64,000 nt of DNA from Acidobacteriota bacterium. Its GTDB lineage: Bacteria; Acidobacteriota; Vicinamibacteria; Vicinamibacterales; UBA2999. Below the pieces are notes generated by a model. That model worked only from the letters and a program-made list of their open reading frames with translations. It did no database searches and was not told where the DNA came from. Where the stretch lies: the NCBI GenBank assembly GCA_947465645.1, contig CANIBQ010000002.1, positions 88,256-152,255 on the forward strand, written 5' to 3'. Both the position numbers and the translations under genes were made by a program. Numbering within the stretch: the stretch's first letter is position 1; each line of letters starts with the position of its first letter. Shown in pieces: positions 24,624 to 33,381 of this stretch.

Positions 24624-24944
24624 ATGCAACTGAGGAAGGCGAGGCTCTGTCTCGACTGCGAGGAACTACACGACCAGCGGCGGTGTCCCGTATGCGCGTC
24701 GGGCACGTTTGCCTACCTCACCCAGTGGATGCCGGCCCCCGAGCGGAGGAAGAAGCCGCGCATGGCGTTCAGCGAGCGTGAGCCGGTCACGCCCCGCGCC
24801 CCGGGGCGGGGTGGCGTCCGGGTCGCTGGGGGCGTCGCGGGCGCGGTCGCAGGCGCTCTCGTGCTGACCCTCGTGCGCTGGCGCGACCTCGCGCGCGAGC
24901 ACCTGGAAGCGGTCGGTATCCGTGCGCCGGGAGAGTTGCGATAG
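24624..24944 (+). CDS. Small zinc-ribbon membrane protein, paralog A
   Basis: 106 residues. Four Cys in CxxC...CxxC spacing at 9, 12, 21 and 24 (LCLDCEELHD, CPVCAS) form a zinc ribbon. A PAPERR motif follows, then one TM helix (GGVAGAVAGALVLTLV) and a basic C-terminus ending GELR. It is clearly paralogous to 25871-26161. I know of no function; a membrane-anchored nucleic-acid or protein-binding ribbon is a guess. Confidence 0.75.
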   Translation: MQLRKARLCLDCEELHDQRRCPVCASGTFAYLTQWMPAPERRKKPRMAFSEREPVTPRAPGRGGVRVAGGVAGAVAGALVLTLVRWRDLAREHLEAVGIRAPGELR

Positions 24945-24992
24945 CGCGTCGGTGTGAGACGCGCTCGGGACCGCCATAGTAGGATCGCGTCG

Positions 24993-25128
24993 ATGAGCCG
25001 GCCTGGAGTGGAATACCGCGACGTTGAAGGAGTTCCTCGGCCGGCACTACACGGCGATCGAAACCGACCACCGGATCGAGAGCGACACCGCAGTGCTGGA
25101 GACGTTCTACACCGGCACGCGCCGCTAG
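24993..25128 (+). pseudogene. Short frameshifted gene remnant
   Basis: ATG 24993 gives MSRPGVEYRDV, then a frame change near 25020 continues as ATLKEFLGRHYTAIETDHR up to VLETFYTGTRR and TAG at 25126-25128. The composite reads as a natural protein end, with no chance-like composition, but neither frame alone does. Family not recognised. Confidence 0.4.
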
Positions 25129-25150
25129 CGGCTGCCCCGCCGGCGTCGGC

Positions 25151-25804
25151 CTACTTCAGGCCGTAGCGCTTCTTGAGCTCGGGCCAGTCCGCCTTGACGC
25201 GAATGAACGCGTCAACGTCCTCGCTGAGGAGGAACGGGTTCGTCTTCCTCTCGAGACCGATGGTGGAGCTCGGACGAATCCCGTAGTCGTGGCCAGGCCA
25301 GACCGTCGCATGGTCGGGCACCGCCGCCAGTACACGCTGCAGGCTGGCCCACTCGGTGCGCGCGTCCTGCTCGCTGCGCGTGCCGCCTACCTTGCCGACG
25401 AACAGCAGGTCCCCGGTGATCAGCAGCCCGTAGGACGGCTCGAATATCACCAGGTGGTCGGCCGCGTGTCCGGGCGTGTGCAGGAAGCGTATTTCCAGCG
25501 CGCCGATGGCGAGGGTGTCGCCCCCAGAGAGCGGCACGTCAACGCGGGTCGGCACATCCGGGTGCGCCGCGACCGGCGCCTGCGTCAGCGCCACCGCCTG
25601 CTCGTTGCCGTTGATATGGTCGGGGTGGCCGTGGGTGTTGATGACGTGCGATACCCGGAGATGCTGCTCCTGCGCGCGCTGCACCAGCAGTTCCGGCGCA
25701 TATGAAGGATCGATCAGGACCGCCACTCCTGCCTGCCGGTCGCCTAACAGGTACCCGAAATTCCGATCGCCGCCGGTGCGGATCTGTTCAAAAACAAGCT
25801 GCAT
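25151..25804 (-). CDS. MBL-fold hydrolase, glyoxalase II/ETHE1-like
   Basis: 217 residues. Zinc motif THGHPDHING (HxHxDH), later LHTPGHAADH, LLITGDLLFVG (bridging Asp) and VWPGHDYG. This pattern is that of hydroxyacylglutathione hydrolase and persulfide dioxygenase relatives. The size (217) and the absence of the ETHE1 C-terminus leave the substrate open. It sits between the two zinc-ribbon paralogs, in opposite orientation. Confidence 0.88.
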   Translation of the reverse strand: MQLVFEQIRTGGDRNFGYLLGDRQAGVAVLIDPSYAPELLVQRAQEQHLRVSHVINTHGHPDHINGNEQAVALTQAPVAAHPDVPTRVDVPLSGGDTLAIGALEIRFLHTPGHAADHLVIFEPSYGLLITGDLLFVGKVGGTRSEQDARTEWASLQRVLAAVPDHATVWPGHDYGIRPSSTIGLERKTNPFLLSEDVDAFIRVKADWPELKKRYGLK

Positions 25805-25870
25805 AAGGGGATTCTATGACCTCTGTCGCAGGAAGCCACTTCGGGCAACGCCCTTGCAGAGCCAAGAAGG

Positions 25871-26161
25871 ATGCAACTGAGAATGGCCCGCCTCTGCCTT
25901 GACTGCGAAGAGGTCCACGACGCGCAGCAGTGCCCGGTGTGCGCGTCAGAGGTGTTTGCCTACGTCAGCCGATGGGTGCCGGCTCCGGAGCGGCGAACCA
26001 AAACGCGGCCTGCCCGGGCCATCGTGAAACCGTCGCCGACGACCATTGCGGTCGGCTCCGGGGTGGCCGGTGCGCTGCTGTTTGGACTCTCCCGCTGGTC
26101 ACGGCGCGCGCGCGAGCGGCTGGAAGCGGCCGCCAGCCGCGAGGCCGGGGAACTGCGATAA
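25871..26161 (+). CDS. Small zinc-ribbon membrane protein, paralog B
   Basis: 96 residues. Same plan as 24624-24944: MQLRMARLCLDCEEVHD, CPVCASEVFAYVSRW, PAPERR, one TM helix (GSGVAGALLFGLS), basic tail ending GELR. The four Cys are conserved while the linker has diverged, which argues for a selected ribbon rather than recent duplication noise. Confidence 0.78.
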   Translation: MQLRMARLCLDCEEVHDAQQCPVCASEVFAYVSRWVPAPERRTKTRPARAIVKPSPTTIAVGSGVAGALLFGLSRWSRRARERLEAAASREAGELR

Positions 26162-26168
26162 AACCAGG

Positions 26169-27329
26169 CTAGTCGGTCGCTCTGCGTTTTTTCGGGAGGC
26201 TGCGAGGTAGCTGCACCACGAACGTGGTGCCTTCCTTCCGAGTCGAGGTCACTTCGATGGTGCCGCCGTGGGCGGTCGCGATTTCACGCGCGATGTAGAG
26301 CCCCAGTCCCAACCCGGTTGGATGCTTATCGCCTTCCGGGCCGGGCTGACGAACCATCGGGTCGAAGATCGTCTTCATCGCCGGTCCGGAAATAGGCTGC
26401 CCCTGGTTGTGGACTCGCAGCACCACGTCTTCGCCATGCCCCTGGGCGACCACCTTCACGGCACCGTCGTCGCAGCCGTACTGCAGCGCGTTCGCGACCA
26501 GGTTGGACAACACCTGGGCGATCCGGTCGCTGTCCCATTCGCCGCGCAGATCACCTTTTGGTTTGAATTGCACCTGGCAATCGAGATGGACCCCTTCGAG
26601 CTCCGCAATCACCTGCTCGCACACTGGCAGCAGATCGATCGGCTTCGGCGTGATCGGGATCCCGGCTCCCAGGCGAGTGCGGGTCAAATCCAACAAGTCG
26701 CCGACCATTCGATCCATGCGTCCGGCGCTGTTGAGGATGCGCGTGGCGACCCCGACCTCCCGGACGCTGATGCTTTCCGACTTCGTCAGCAGCGTCGCGC
26801 CGACGATGATCGAGGTAAGCGGGTTCCGCAGCTCGTGGCCCAGAATGTCCTGGAACTGCTCCCTGGTCTGGGCCATTTTCTCCGAGTACCACAGCGTTGA
26901 CTCGGCGAGGGTCTCGTCGATCGCCTCGTTAAAGCGGGTCAACTCGCCCTTCTTGTCGAGTTTGGATTCCTCCCAGAGCCGGAGCACGCTGGCGCGCAGG
27001 GCGCGGTATTCCGACACCAGCTGGTCCAGTTTCAACCCGCCCTCCAGCCGATCAATCGCATGCTTTTTCCCAACCCCCATCAGGGCCCCTCCCCTGGCGC
27101 GGCCCTTCGACTTCTGCGATTGCTGCTGGCTGCTCTGAGACGATTTCATGTCGCTGACGATGGCGTCGAGAAGTTCCTCTGCGTGATCCTGCAGGTCCTT
27201 CTTGCTCAAACCCGTCGCCCACGGCTTGAGGGTCCGGGCGAACGCGACCCACTCCTCGATGATCTTCTTGCGATGCTCCTGAATGAATGCAGAGAGCGGC
27301 GCACTGGACTGGCTTGGTTCTTTCTTCAC
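26169..27329 (-). CDS. Soluble histidine kinase with RsbRD-type N-terminus
   Basis: 386 residues from GTG 27329 with GAGAGAGGG upstream. Residues about 10-150 form an RsbRD-like helical domain (AFIQEHRKKIIEEWVAFARTL). Then HisKA with H165 (DILGHELRNPLTS) and HATPase with NLVANALQYG and GLGLGLYIAREIATAHGG. No TM segment, so it is cytoplasmic. No response regulator is adjacent. An inverted repeat lies in its leader. Confidence 0.92.
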   Translation of the reverse strand: MKKEPSQSSAPLSAFIQEHRKKIIEEWVAFARTLKPWATGLSKKDLQDHAEELLDAIVSDMKSSQSSQQQSQKSKGRARGGALMGVGKKHAIDRLEGGLKLDQLVSEYRALRASVLRLWEESKLDKKGELTRFNEAIDETLAESTLWYSEKMAQTREQFQDILGHELRNPLTSIIVGATLLTKSESISVREVGVATRILNSAGRMDRMVGDLLDLTRTRLGAGIPITPKPIDLLPVCEQVIAELEGVHLDCQVQFKPKGDLRGEWDSDRIAQVLSNLVANALQYGCDDGAVKVVAQGHGEDVVLRVHNQGQPISGPAMKTIFDPMVRQPGPEGDKHPTGLGLGLYIAREIATAHGGTIEVTSTRKEGTTFVVQLPRSLPKKRRATD

Positions 27330-27354
27330 AAACCCTCTCTCCGCGGCGTGAACA

Positions 27355-27399
27355 ACAATGGCCTTCCATCGACCATGGAGGTCAATCGAAGGCCATTGT
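27355..27399. promoter_or_regulatory. Long inverted repeat in the leader of the RsbRD kinase gene
   Basis: 12-bp perfect arms ACAATGGCCTTC (27355-27366) and GAAGGCCATTGT (27388-27399) with an inner GACC/GGTC pair. It lies 26 bases upstream of the kinase start. No T-run on either side, so an operator or mRNA leader structure is more likely than a terminator. Confidence 0.55.
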
Positions 27400-27544
27400 C
27401 ATCGATTCACGGGCCGCGAGGGAGCAGATCTCACGGTTGAGCTGGCGAGCTCCTCAGCTAGTGGTCTCGCCTGTCACATCCTTCAGAAAGTCTTCAGTTG
27501 ACAGGCCATGAGCCAGGCGTAGGATGCGCCTTGAGGGATGTGTG

Positions 27545-27952
27545 ATGAAACGAACCGTTCTAGCGGTGGCGGTCATTGGGGTGATGGTCGTCGTCGGAAG
27601 CGTCGCAGCCCGTGCCCACCATTCGTATACGAATTTCGGCGACGACCTGGTGTCAGTGGAAGGCACGCTCGAACAGGTGATGTTCGCCAATCCCCACGTC
27701 ACCCTGACGATTCGGGCCAAGGACTCGTCGGTTTACAAGGCTATCTGGGTCGCCGCGTTCACTCTCGAAAACCGTGGAATGAAGGCGACCGATCTCAAGG
27801 TCGGCGATGCCGTCGTCATCAGCGGCACGCCGGCCCGCGATCCGAAGGCCCGCGAGCTCGCGCGAATCGCGGAGGTTCGCAGACTTCGTGATGGGTGGCG
27901 CTGGCTGAAAAACGATGGTGGCCGCGGGCCAACCATCACCCCCGGCAGCTAG
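27545..27952 (+). CDS. Exported DUF6152-like protein
   Basis: 135 residues from ATG 27545, preceded by a GAGG site. Signal peptide ends ARAHHSY, the AHH-type cleavage motif that recurs in 55221-56282 and 56476-56895. One small beta-barrel/OB-like domain: GTLEQVMFANPHVTLTI, then LKVGDAVVISGTPARDP. These proteins may bind metal with the N-terminal HH. No partner gene is adjacent. Confidence 0.85.
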   Translation: MKRTVLAVAVIGVMVVVGSVAARAHHSYTNFGDDLVSVEGTLEQVMFANPHVTLTIRAKDSSVYKAIWVAAFTLENRGMKATDLKVGDAVVISGTPARDPKARELARIAEVRRLRDGWRWLKNDGGRGPTITPGS

Positions 27953-27963
27953 AAAACACAAAA

Positions 27964-27991
27964 GGCCGAATCCCCTTTAGGGAATCCGGCC
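27964..27991 (-). terminator. Terminator shared by tRNA-Pro and the DUF6152 gene
   Basis: Imperfect stem GGCCGAATCCC / GGGAATCCGGCC with a short loop, between convergent genes. T-rich on the minus-strand side (TTTTGTGTTTTC) and weakly so on the plus side. Confidence 0.65.
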
Positions 27992-28006
27992 TCTTCTGTC
28001 GAATTA

Positions 28007-28085
<79 letters not shown>

Positions 28086-28098
28086 ACGGAAATCGAGT

Positions 28099-28857
28099 CT
28101 AGCGTACTTGCGCCGGGCTCACCAGCGACAGCCCCTGGACGTAGTCGAGCGCGTCGTGGGCGGTCATATCCGGCTGGAGCGGGGTAATCGAGATGTAGCC
28201 GTCGCGCACCGCCTGGTAATCCGAGCGATCGTGCGGCTCCCAGTCGTTCTCGCCTTCCTCAATCCAGTAATACTGCTGGCCGCGGGGGTCCGTCCGCTCG
28301 TTGACCACGGTGATGTGGTTGCGCTTGGCCTGCACGGTGACCCGGAACCCCTTGGTCGCGCCTGCGGGCACGTTCACGTTCAGCAGAGTGAACTTCGGCA
28401 TTCCCCGGTCGAGCACCGCCTCCGCGACCAGCGCTGCCGCCTTCGCGGACGGCGCGAAATCGAACGCGTCCGGCACGCGCTGCGTCGAGACCGCGATGCT
28501 GGCGATGCCGAGCAGCGCGCCCTCGAGCGCGCCAGACACCGTGCCGGAGTAGGTGACGTCGTCACCGATGTTCCAGCCCTTGTTGATGCCCGACACGATC
28601 AGGTCGGGCTTGCGGCGCAGCACGTGCGTGATCGCGATGTTGACGCAATCGGTCGGCGTCCCGTCCACGGCGAAGACGTTCGGGCCGATCGTCTCGATGC
28701 GCAGGGGCCGGCGGAGCGTGAGCGCGTGTCCAATGGCGCTCGCTTCCTGCAGCGGCGCCACGACCGTGACCTCGCCGAAAGGCTTCAGCGCCTCGGCGAG
28801 CGCCTTGATCCCCTCCGAACTGAACCCATCGTCGTTGGTCACGAGAATCTCAGGCAT
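28099..28857 (-). CDS. surE: 5'/3'-nucleotidase SurE
   Basis: 252 residues, the usual length. N-terminal VTNDDGFSSEGI contains the catalytic and metal-binding Asp pair (D9-D10). Further SurE landmarks: APLQEASAIGHALT, VDGTPTDCVNIA, VSGINKGWNIGDDVTYSGT. A metal-dependent phosphatase acting on nucleoside monophosphates in stationary-phase survival. Its usual partner pcm is not adjacent. Confidence 0.96.
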   Translation of the reverse strand: MPEILVTNDDGFSSEGIKALAEALKPFGEVTVVAPLQEASAIGHALTLRRPLRIETIGPNVFAVDGTPTDCVNIAITHVLRRKPDLIVSGINKGWNIGDDVTYSGTVSGALEGALLGIASIAVSTQRVPDAFDFAPSAKAAALVAEAVLDRGMPKFTLLNVNVPAGATKGFRVTVQAKRNHITVVNERTDPRGQQYYWIEEGENDWEPHDRSDYQAVRDGYISITPLQPDMTAHDALDYVQGLSLVSPAQVR

Positions 28858-28904
28858 TGGAACTCACGATCTTAGCACTCGCTGAGACTGCGCTGGTCGC
28901 GCAT

Positions 28905-28957
28905 GTGGGGCGAACCCTGTCGGGTTCGCCCGGCAAGCCTGACAAGGCTTGCCCCAC
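28905..28957. repeat. Two-hairpin repeat, copy 4
   Basis: GGCGAACCC/GGGTTCGCC then GGCAAGCC/GGCTTGCC with TGACA loop, enclosed by GTGGGG/CCCCAC. Between surE and the oxidase gene. Confidence 0.8.
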
Positions 28958-29030
28958 GTCCGGACTGCACTTGCACGTGCTGACTGCACTGGCAGCACTC
29001 CGGTGGTTACGCTGATCGACGCACGTCGAT

Positions 29031-30128
29031 TCAGTAAACCGATCGCGATGAGGTCGCCGACTTCGTGGCCAGGCTGAAGCGCGGCTCGGCGGGAGCGCCG
29101 GTCAGCACCATCCGCGCGGCCAGCTCCCCTACCGCGGGACCGTGCTTGAAGCCGTGGCCGGAGCCGCCGCCCACGATCCAGGTGTTGTCGTGCCCGGGAT
29201 GCCGATCGATCAGGAAGTCCCCGCTGGACGTGTTCTCGTACTGGCAGACCCGGCTCTCGACCACAGGCGCGTCGGCCATCGCGGGAAATCTGTGTCGCAG
29301 CCATGCTCGAGCCGTCGCGAGGCTCTCCTGGTCAAGCGCGCGATCGCCGCTGTCGGGGTCGAATGCTGGGCCGTGACGGTCGATGCCGACCTTCAGCCCC
29401 CGTCCTTCGAGATCGGGCACGCCGAATATCCCGGCCTGAAAATCGACCCACGCGGGCGTGTGCTCGGGACCAAAGCGATCGTCACCGGCAGGGGTGCCGA
29501 AATAGATCACCACCTGGCGCGTCGGCCGGATGCGTTCGGCGAGCAGCGACGGAAACACTTTGGGGAGCCAGGGACCGCAGGCGAAGACGTACGCATCCGC
29601 CCCCACCTCGGACACATCCGTGATCCGCGCGCGCACCATGGCGACGCCTTCCTCCTGGAGCCGGGCAGCCAGGGTCGCCACCGCGCGCCGCGCCATCACC
29701 ACGCCACAGTCGGGCTCGAGCAACGCCATCGACACATCGTCCGCCGCAAGGTGCGGGTAGCGCGCGCGAAGCGCGGCAGCGTCGAGAGCGTCGACGACGT
29801 ACGGTCCGCTCTCGAGGGTGCGTCTCGTCGCCTGGGTATAGGGATCGTCGCCGTGCGCCATCCAGAGCACGCCGCAGCGATGCAGGAGCGGCGAGTTCGA
29901 CGTGGCGTCGAACTCGTCCCATAACTCGAGTGACCGGAGGGCCATGCGGGAATACATTTCGTCGGCGCCGTAGCCGCAGCGGATGATGCGCGACTCGTCC
30001 CCGGAGCTCGAGCGCGAGTTGCCCGGGCCGTATTGGTCCACGAGCGTGACGCGCGCGCCGGACCGTCGCAGGTGATACGCGGTCCACGTCCCGAATACTC
30101 CCGCGCCGACGACGACTACGTGCCGCAT
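29031..30128 (-). CDS. FAD-dependent oxidoreductase, DAO/sarcosine-oxidase-like
   Basis: 365 residues. N-terminal dinucleotide motif VVVVGAGVFGTWTAYHLRRSG (Rossmann, GxGxxG) followed by an acidic residue in LVDQYGPG. Also ACGPWLPKVFP and the C-terminal FAD motif WIVGGGSGHGFKHGPAVGELAA. This is the MTOX/sarcosine oxidase pattern, oxidising N-methyl or secondary amines. The substrate is unclear. Divergent from the AmrS-like gene with 28 bp between. Confidence 0.87.
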   Translation of the reverse strand: MRHVVVVGAGVFGTWTAYHLRRSGARVTLVDQYGPGNSRSSSGDESRIIRCGYGADEMYSRMALRSLELWDEFDATSNSPLLHRCGVLWMAHGDDPYTQATRRTLESGPYVVDALDAAALRARYPHLAADDVSMALLEPDCGVVMARRAVATLAARLQEEGVAMVRARITDVSEVGADAYVFACGPWLPKVFPSLLAERIRPTRQVVIYFGTPAGDDRFGPEHTPAWVDFQAGIFGVPDLEGRGLKVGIDRHGPAFDPDSGDRALDQESLATARAWLRHRFPAMADAPVVESRVCQYENTSSGDFLIDRHPGHDNTWIVGGGSGHGFKHGPAVGELAARMVLTGAPAEPRFSLATKSATSSRSVY

Positions 30129-30156
30129 TGTGCCGCCGGTACCGTAGCATTAACCG

Positions 30157-31281
30157 ATGCCGACGCTGCAGGAGGTGCTCGCGGCGCGCACACGCGAGGC
30201 GGCACCGGAGCTGGTGGAATCCATCTCGGGGAGCCGGCTCCGATGCTACGCATGCGGACACCAGTGCCCGATTCCTGAAGGCGCGATGGGGGTCTGCAAG
30301 GTGCGGTTCGTCGAAGGCGGGCGCCTGCGCGTCCCCTGGGGATACGTCGGCGGCGTGCAATGCGACCCGGTCGAGAAGAAGCCGTTCTTTCATGCCTTTC
30401 CCGGATCGCTGGCCTACAGCTTCGGCATGCTCGGGTGCGACCTGCACTGCAGCTACTGCCAGAACTGGGTGACGTCGCAGGCGCTGCGGGACCCGGATGC
30501 GGGGGCGCCGCCGCGCGACGCGTCTCCGCACGCGCTGGTCCAGGACGCGCTCGGCCAGGGCGCCCGGATGCTCGTGTCCACCTACAACGAGCCGCTGATC
30601 ACCGCCGAATGGGGCGTGGCGATCTTCAGGGAGGCGCGCGCGCACGGACTGGTCACCGGCTTCGTCTCCAATGGCAACGGCACGCCTCGCGTGCTCGAAT
30701 ACCTGCGCCCGCACATCGACCTCTACAAGGTCGATCTCAAGAGCTTCGACGATCGCCACTATCGCGAGCTGGGTGGCCGGCTGCAGCCAATCCTCGAGAC
30801 GATCGAGTGGCTCCACAAGGCCGGCGTCTGGGTCGAGATCGTGACGCTGCTGGTGCCGGGCTTCAACGACGGCGACGCCGAGCTGCGCGGCCTCACGGCG
30901 TTCCTCGCGCGCGTATCCCCGCTCATCCCGTGGCACGTCACCGCGTTCCACCAGGACTACCGGATGCAGGACCCGGCCAACACGACGCCGGCGATGCTGG
31001 AGCGCGCGGCGGAGATCGGGCGCGACGCAGGCCTGCGCTACATCTACGCGGGCAACCTCCCCGCCCGCGTCGGCGAGCTGGAGCACACGCACTGCCATCA
31101 GTGCGGCGAGCGCGTGATCGCGAGGTACGGCTACCTGATTCAGGAATACCGCCTGACCCCGGACGGCCGCTGCCCGCGTTGCGCGACCGCGATCCCGGGC
31201 CGCTGGGGTGCCGCATTCGAAGGCCAGCGCACCGCGGCGCCCTTCCTGCCCCACGACCGCACCCGCATAAGGGTCTTATAA
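30157..31281 (+). CDS. AmmeMemoRadiSam-type radical SAM protein (AmrS-like)
   Basis: 374 residues. N-terminal Cys pairs CYACGHQC and CKV, then the radical SAM CxxxCxxC in GCDLHCSYCQNW. AmrS landmarks are HAFPGSLAYSFG, STYNEPLITAEW and VDLKSFDDRHYRELGG. A C-terminal zinc-like CHQCGE...CPRC ribbon follows. The family normally occurs with AMMECR1 and Memo proteins, which are absent here, and the next gene is moaA. Its reaction is not established. Confidence 0.88.
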   Translation: MPTLQEVLAARTREAAPELVESISGSRLRCYACGHQCPIPEGAMGVCKVRFVEGGRLRVPWGYVGGVQCDPVEKKPFFHAFPGSLAYSFGMLGCDLHCSYCQNWVTSQALRDPDAGAPPRDASPHALVQDALGQGARMLVSTYNEPLITAEWGVAIFREARAHGLVTGFVSNGNGTPRVLEYLRPHIDLYKVDLKSFDDRHYRELGGRLQPILETIEWLHKAGVWVEIVTLLVPGFNDGDAELRGLTAFLARVSPLIPWHVTAFHQDYRMQDPANTTPAMLERAAEIGRDAGLRYIYAGNLPARVGELEHTHCHQCGERVIARYGYLIQEYRLTPDGRCPRCATAIPGRWGAAFEGQRTAAPFLPHDRTRIRVL

Positions 31282-31283
31282 TC

Positions 31284-32306
31284 GTGGCAGTGATCCTGGA
31301 CAGATTCGAGCGGCCGCTGAAGAACCTGCGGCTGTCGGTGACGGATCGGTGCAATCTGCGCTGCAGCTACTGCATGCCGGAGCAGGACTACGTGTGGCTG
31401 CCGCGCGAGGACATCCTGCACTTCGAGGAGATCGAACGCCTGGTCGACATCTTCATCGAACTGGGCGTCAACAAGGTCCGGCTCACCGGCGGCGAGCCGC
31501 TGCTCCGCCGCGACTTGCCGTCGCTGGTCGCCAGCCTGGCCGGACGGGGCGGGATTGCCGACCTCGCGATGACGACCAACGGCGTGCTGCTCGCCGAGCA
31601 CGCACCCGCGATCAAGGACGCCGGCCTGCACCGGCTGACGGTCAGCCTCGACACGCTGCACCGCGACCGCTTCAAGCAGCTCACCCGCTCGGACGAGCAC
31701 GCGCGCGTCCTCGAAGGCATCGCGGCGGCCGCGCCACTCTTTCCCGGCCTCAAGATCGACACGGTGGCGATCCGCGGCGTCAACGACGATGAGCTGGTGA
31801 ATCTGATCGAGTACGGGCGGGGGCACGGCGCCGAGGTACGGTTCATCGAGTACATGGACGTCGGCGGGGCTACGCACTGGTCGATGTCGCGCGTGATCTC
31901 GCGCGCCGAGATCCTCGCGAGCGTCGCCGCACACTACGGTCCGGTCACCCCGATCCTCGAAGCCTCGTCGGCCCCGGCCGATCGCTATCGGCTGCCGGAC
32001 GGCACGGTGTTCGGGATCATCGCCTCGACGACGGAGCCGTTCTGCCACTCGTGCGACCGCAGCCGCCTGACCGCCGACGGCGTCTGGTATCTGTGCCTGT
32101 ATGCATCGAGCGGGATCGACTTGCGGCAGCCGCTGCGTGAAGGCGCCACCGCCGTGGACATTGCCGCTGTGATCAGGTCAGCGTGGCAGGCGAGGCAGGA
32201 TCGCGGCGCCGAGACGCGCCTGACCGAGCGGGATCGCAGTCCGCTCATCCCGATCGACACGCTGCGGCGCGATCCCCATCTGGAGATGCACACGAGAGGT
32301 GGCTAG
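31284..32306 (+). CDS. moaA: GTP 3',8-cyclase MoaA
   Basis: 340 residues from GTG 31284, 2 bases after the AmrS stop; GTG 31290 is an alternative. First [4Fe-4S] cluster C23, C27 and C30 (TDRCNLRCSYCMP), then LTGGEPLLR and the C-terminal cluster FCHSCDRSRLTADG with a third Cys in LCLY. It ends in the conserved Gly-Gly (TRGG) needed for catalysis. First step of molybdenum cofactor synthesis. No other moa gene is in the window. Confidence 0.95.
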   Translation: MAVILDRFERPLKNLRLSVTDRCNLRCSYCMPEQDYVWLPREDILHFEEIERLVDIFIELGVNKVRLTGGEPLLRRDLPSLVASLAGRGGIADLAMTTNGVLLAEHAPAIKDAGLHRLTVSLDTLHRDRFKQLTRSDEHARVLEGIAAAAPLFPGLKIDTVAIRGVNDDELVNLIEYGRGHGAEVRFIEYMDVGGATHWSMSRVISRAEILASVAAHYGPVTPILEASSAPADRYRLPDGTVFGIIASTTEPFCHSCDRSRLTADGVWYLCLYASSGIDLRQPLREGATAVDIAAVIRSAWQARQDRGAETRLTERDRSPLIPIDTLRRDPHLEMHTRGG

Positions 32307-32371
32307 GTAGCTGGGTGGCTGGGTAGCTCGGTCAAAGACGTCCCCAGCTACCCAGCAACCTAGCTACCCAG
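32307..32371. repeat. Imperfect inverted/tandem repeat between convergent genes
   Basis: GGTAGCTGGGT-like units on one side (32309-32330) face CAGCTACCCAG-like units on the other (32345-32371), giving a long stem. Without a T-run, it may work as a bidirectional transcription block. Confidence 0.55.
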
Positions 32372-32379
32372 TCACTTCC

Positions 32380-33378
32380 TCAGTGCACCGAGGAAGTGGC
32401 CCCTACCCTCATTGCGTCCAGGAACGCCTCGACATAGCTTTTCTCGAACCTGCCCTGCTCGACTTCCCGCAGCAGATGCCGTCCGGCCATCGCCGCTGGG
32501 AGCGGTCCGCGATACGGACGCTGGGAGGTGAGCGCGTCGAACACGTCGACGATCCCGACAATCTGCGCCAGCAGCGGGACCTCGTCGCCTTTCAGCCCGT
32601 CGGGATAGCCACTCCCGTCCACCCGCTCGTGGTGGCAGCGGATGATCGGCCGGACGTGGCGGAGCGACTGCAGCGGCGCCGCCAGGTTGTCGCCGATTTC
32701 CGGGTGTCGCTTCATCAGCGTGAACTCGGAGGGCGTGAGCGGGCCCGGCTTCAGCAGCACGGCGTCGGGGATGCCAACCTTGCCCAGGTCGTGAAGGTAC
32801 CCGCCACGATGGAGGGCATGGAGGTCTTCGGCCGGCAGGCCGATCGTCCGCCCGAGCAGCACGGCGTGGCGCGCCAGCCGCTCGCAGTGCCCGTTGGTCA
32901 TCGGGTCCCGCGCCTCGATCGTCAGCGCGAGCGCGACGAACGCCCCTTCGGCCGAGTCCAGCGCGTCGATCAGCTGCTTCATGCGCGACAGCGACACGAC
33001 CCGCGCGCGCAGCTCGTGGGGGTGCACGGGCTTGGACAGGAAGTCGTCGGCGCCCGCCTCGATGCCCTTGATCCGATCTGACAAATCAGAGAGCCCGGTC
33101 ACCAGCACCACCGGCGTCAGGCGGGTGGCCGGGTCCGACTTGAGCCGGCGGCAGACCTCGATGCCGTCCATGCCGGGCATGCCCACGTCGAGCAGGATCA
33201 CGTCGGGCCGGTGCTTCTGGATCGCATCGAGCGCCTCGATGCCATCCTCGACAGCGATGACCTCGTGTCCATCGGCCGTCAGCAGCCTGTAAAAAAGCGC
33301 ACGCACGCTGTCGGTGTCGTCCGCGACGAGCACACGCGTCCGCCGGGAGACCGCTGAGGAAGAGGCTTCGACAATCAT
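32380..33378 (-). CDS. Response regulator with HD-GYP domain (c-di-GMP phosphodiesterase)
   Basis: 332 residues. The receiver (about 13-130) has VADDTDS, the phosphoacceptor in VILLDVGMPGMDG and the Lys in FLSKP. The HD-GYP domain (about 145-325) has GGYLHDLGKVGIPD with the HD pair, CHHERVDGSGYPDGL with the HH and GYP-like signature, and VFDALTSQRPYR. Expected to hydrolyse cyclic di-GMP when phosphorylated. Encoded 3 bases after the truncated receiver/Fis gene. Confidence 0.93.
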   Translation of the reverse strand: MIVEASSSAVSRRTRVLVADDTDSVRALFYRLLTADGHEVIAVEDGIEALDAIQKHRPDVILLDVGMPGMDGIEVCRRLKSDPATRLTPVVLVTGLSDLSDRIKGIEAGADDFLSKPVHPHELRARVVSLSRMKQLIDALDSAEGAFVALALTIEARDPMTNGHCERLARHAVLLGRTIGLPAEDLHALHRGGYLHDLGKVGIPDAVLLKPGPLTPSEFTLMKRHPEIGDNLAAPLQSLRHVRPIIRCHHERVDGSGYPDGLKGDEVPLLAQIVGIVDVFDALTSQRPYRGPLPAAMAGRHLLREVEQGRFEKSYVEAFLDAMRVGATSSVH

Positions 33379-33381
33379 GAC

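Noticed and set aside
30360..31283. Upstream extension of the MoaA frame
   Set aside because: It runs antiphase through the AmrS-like gene; MoaA homology begins just after GTG 31284.
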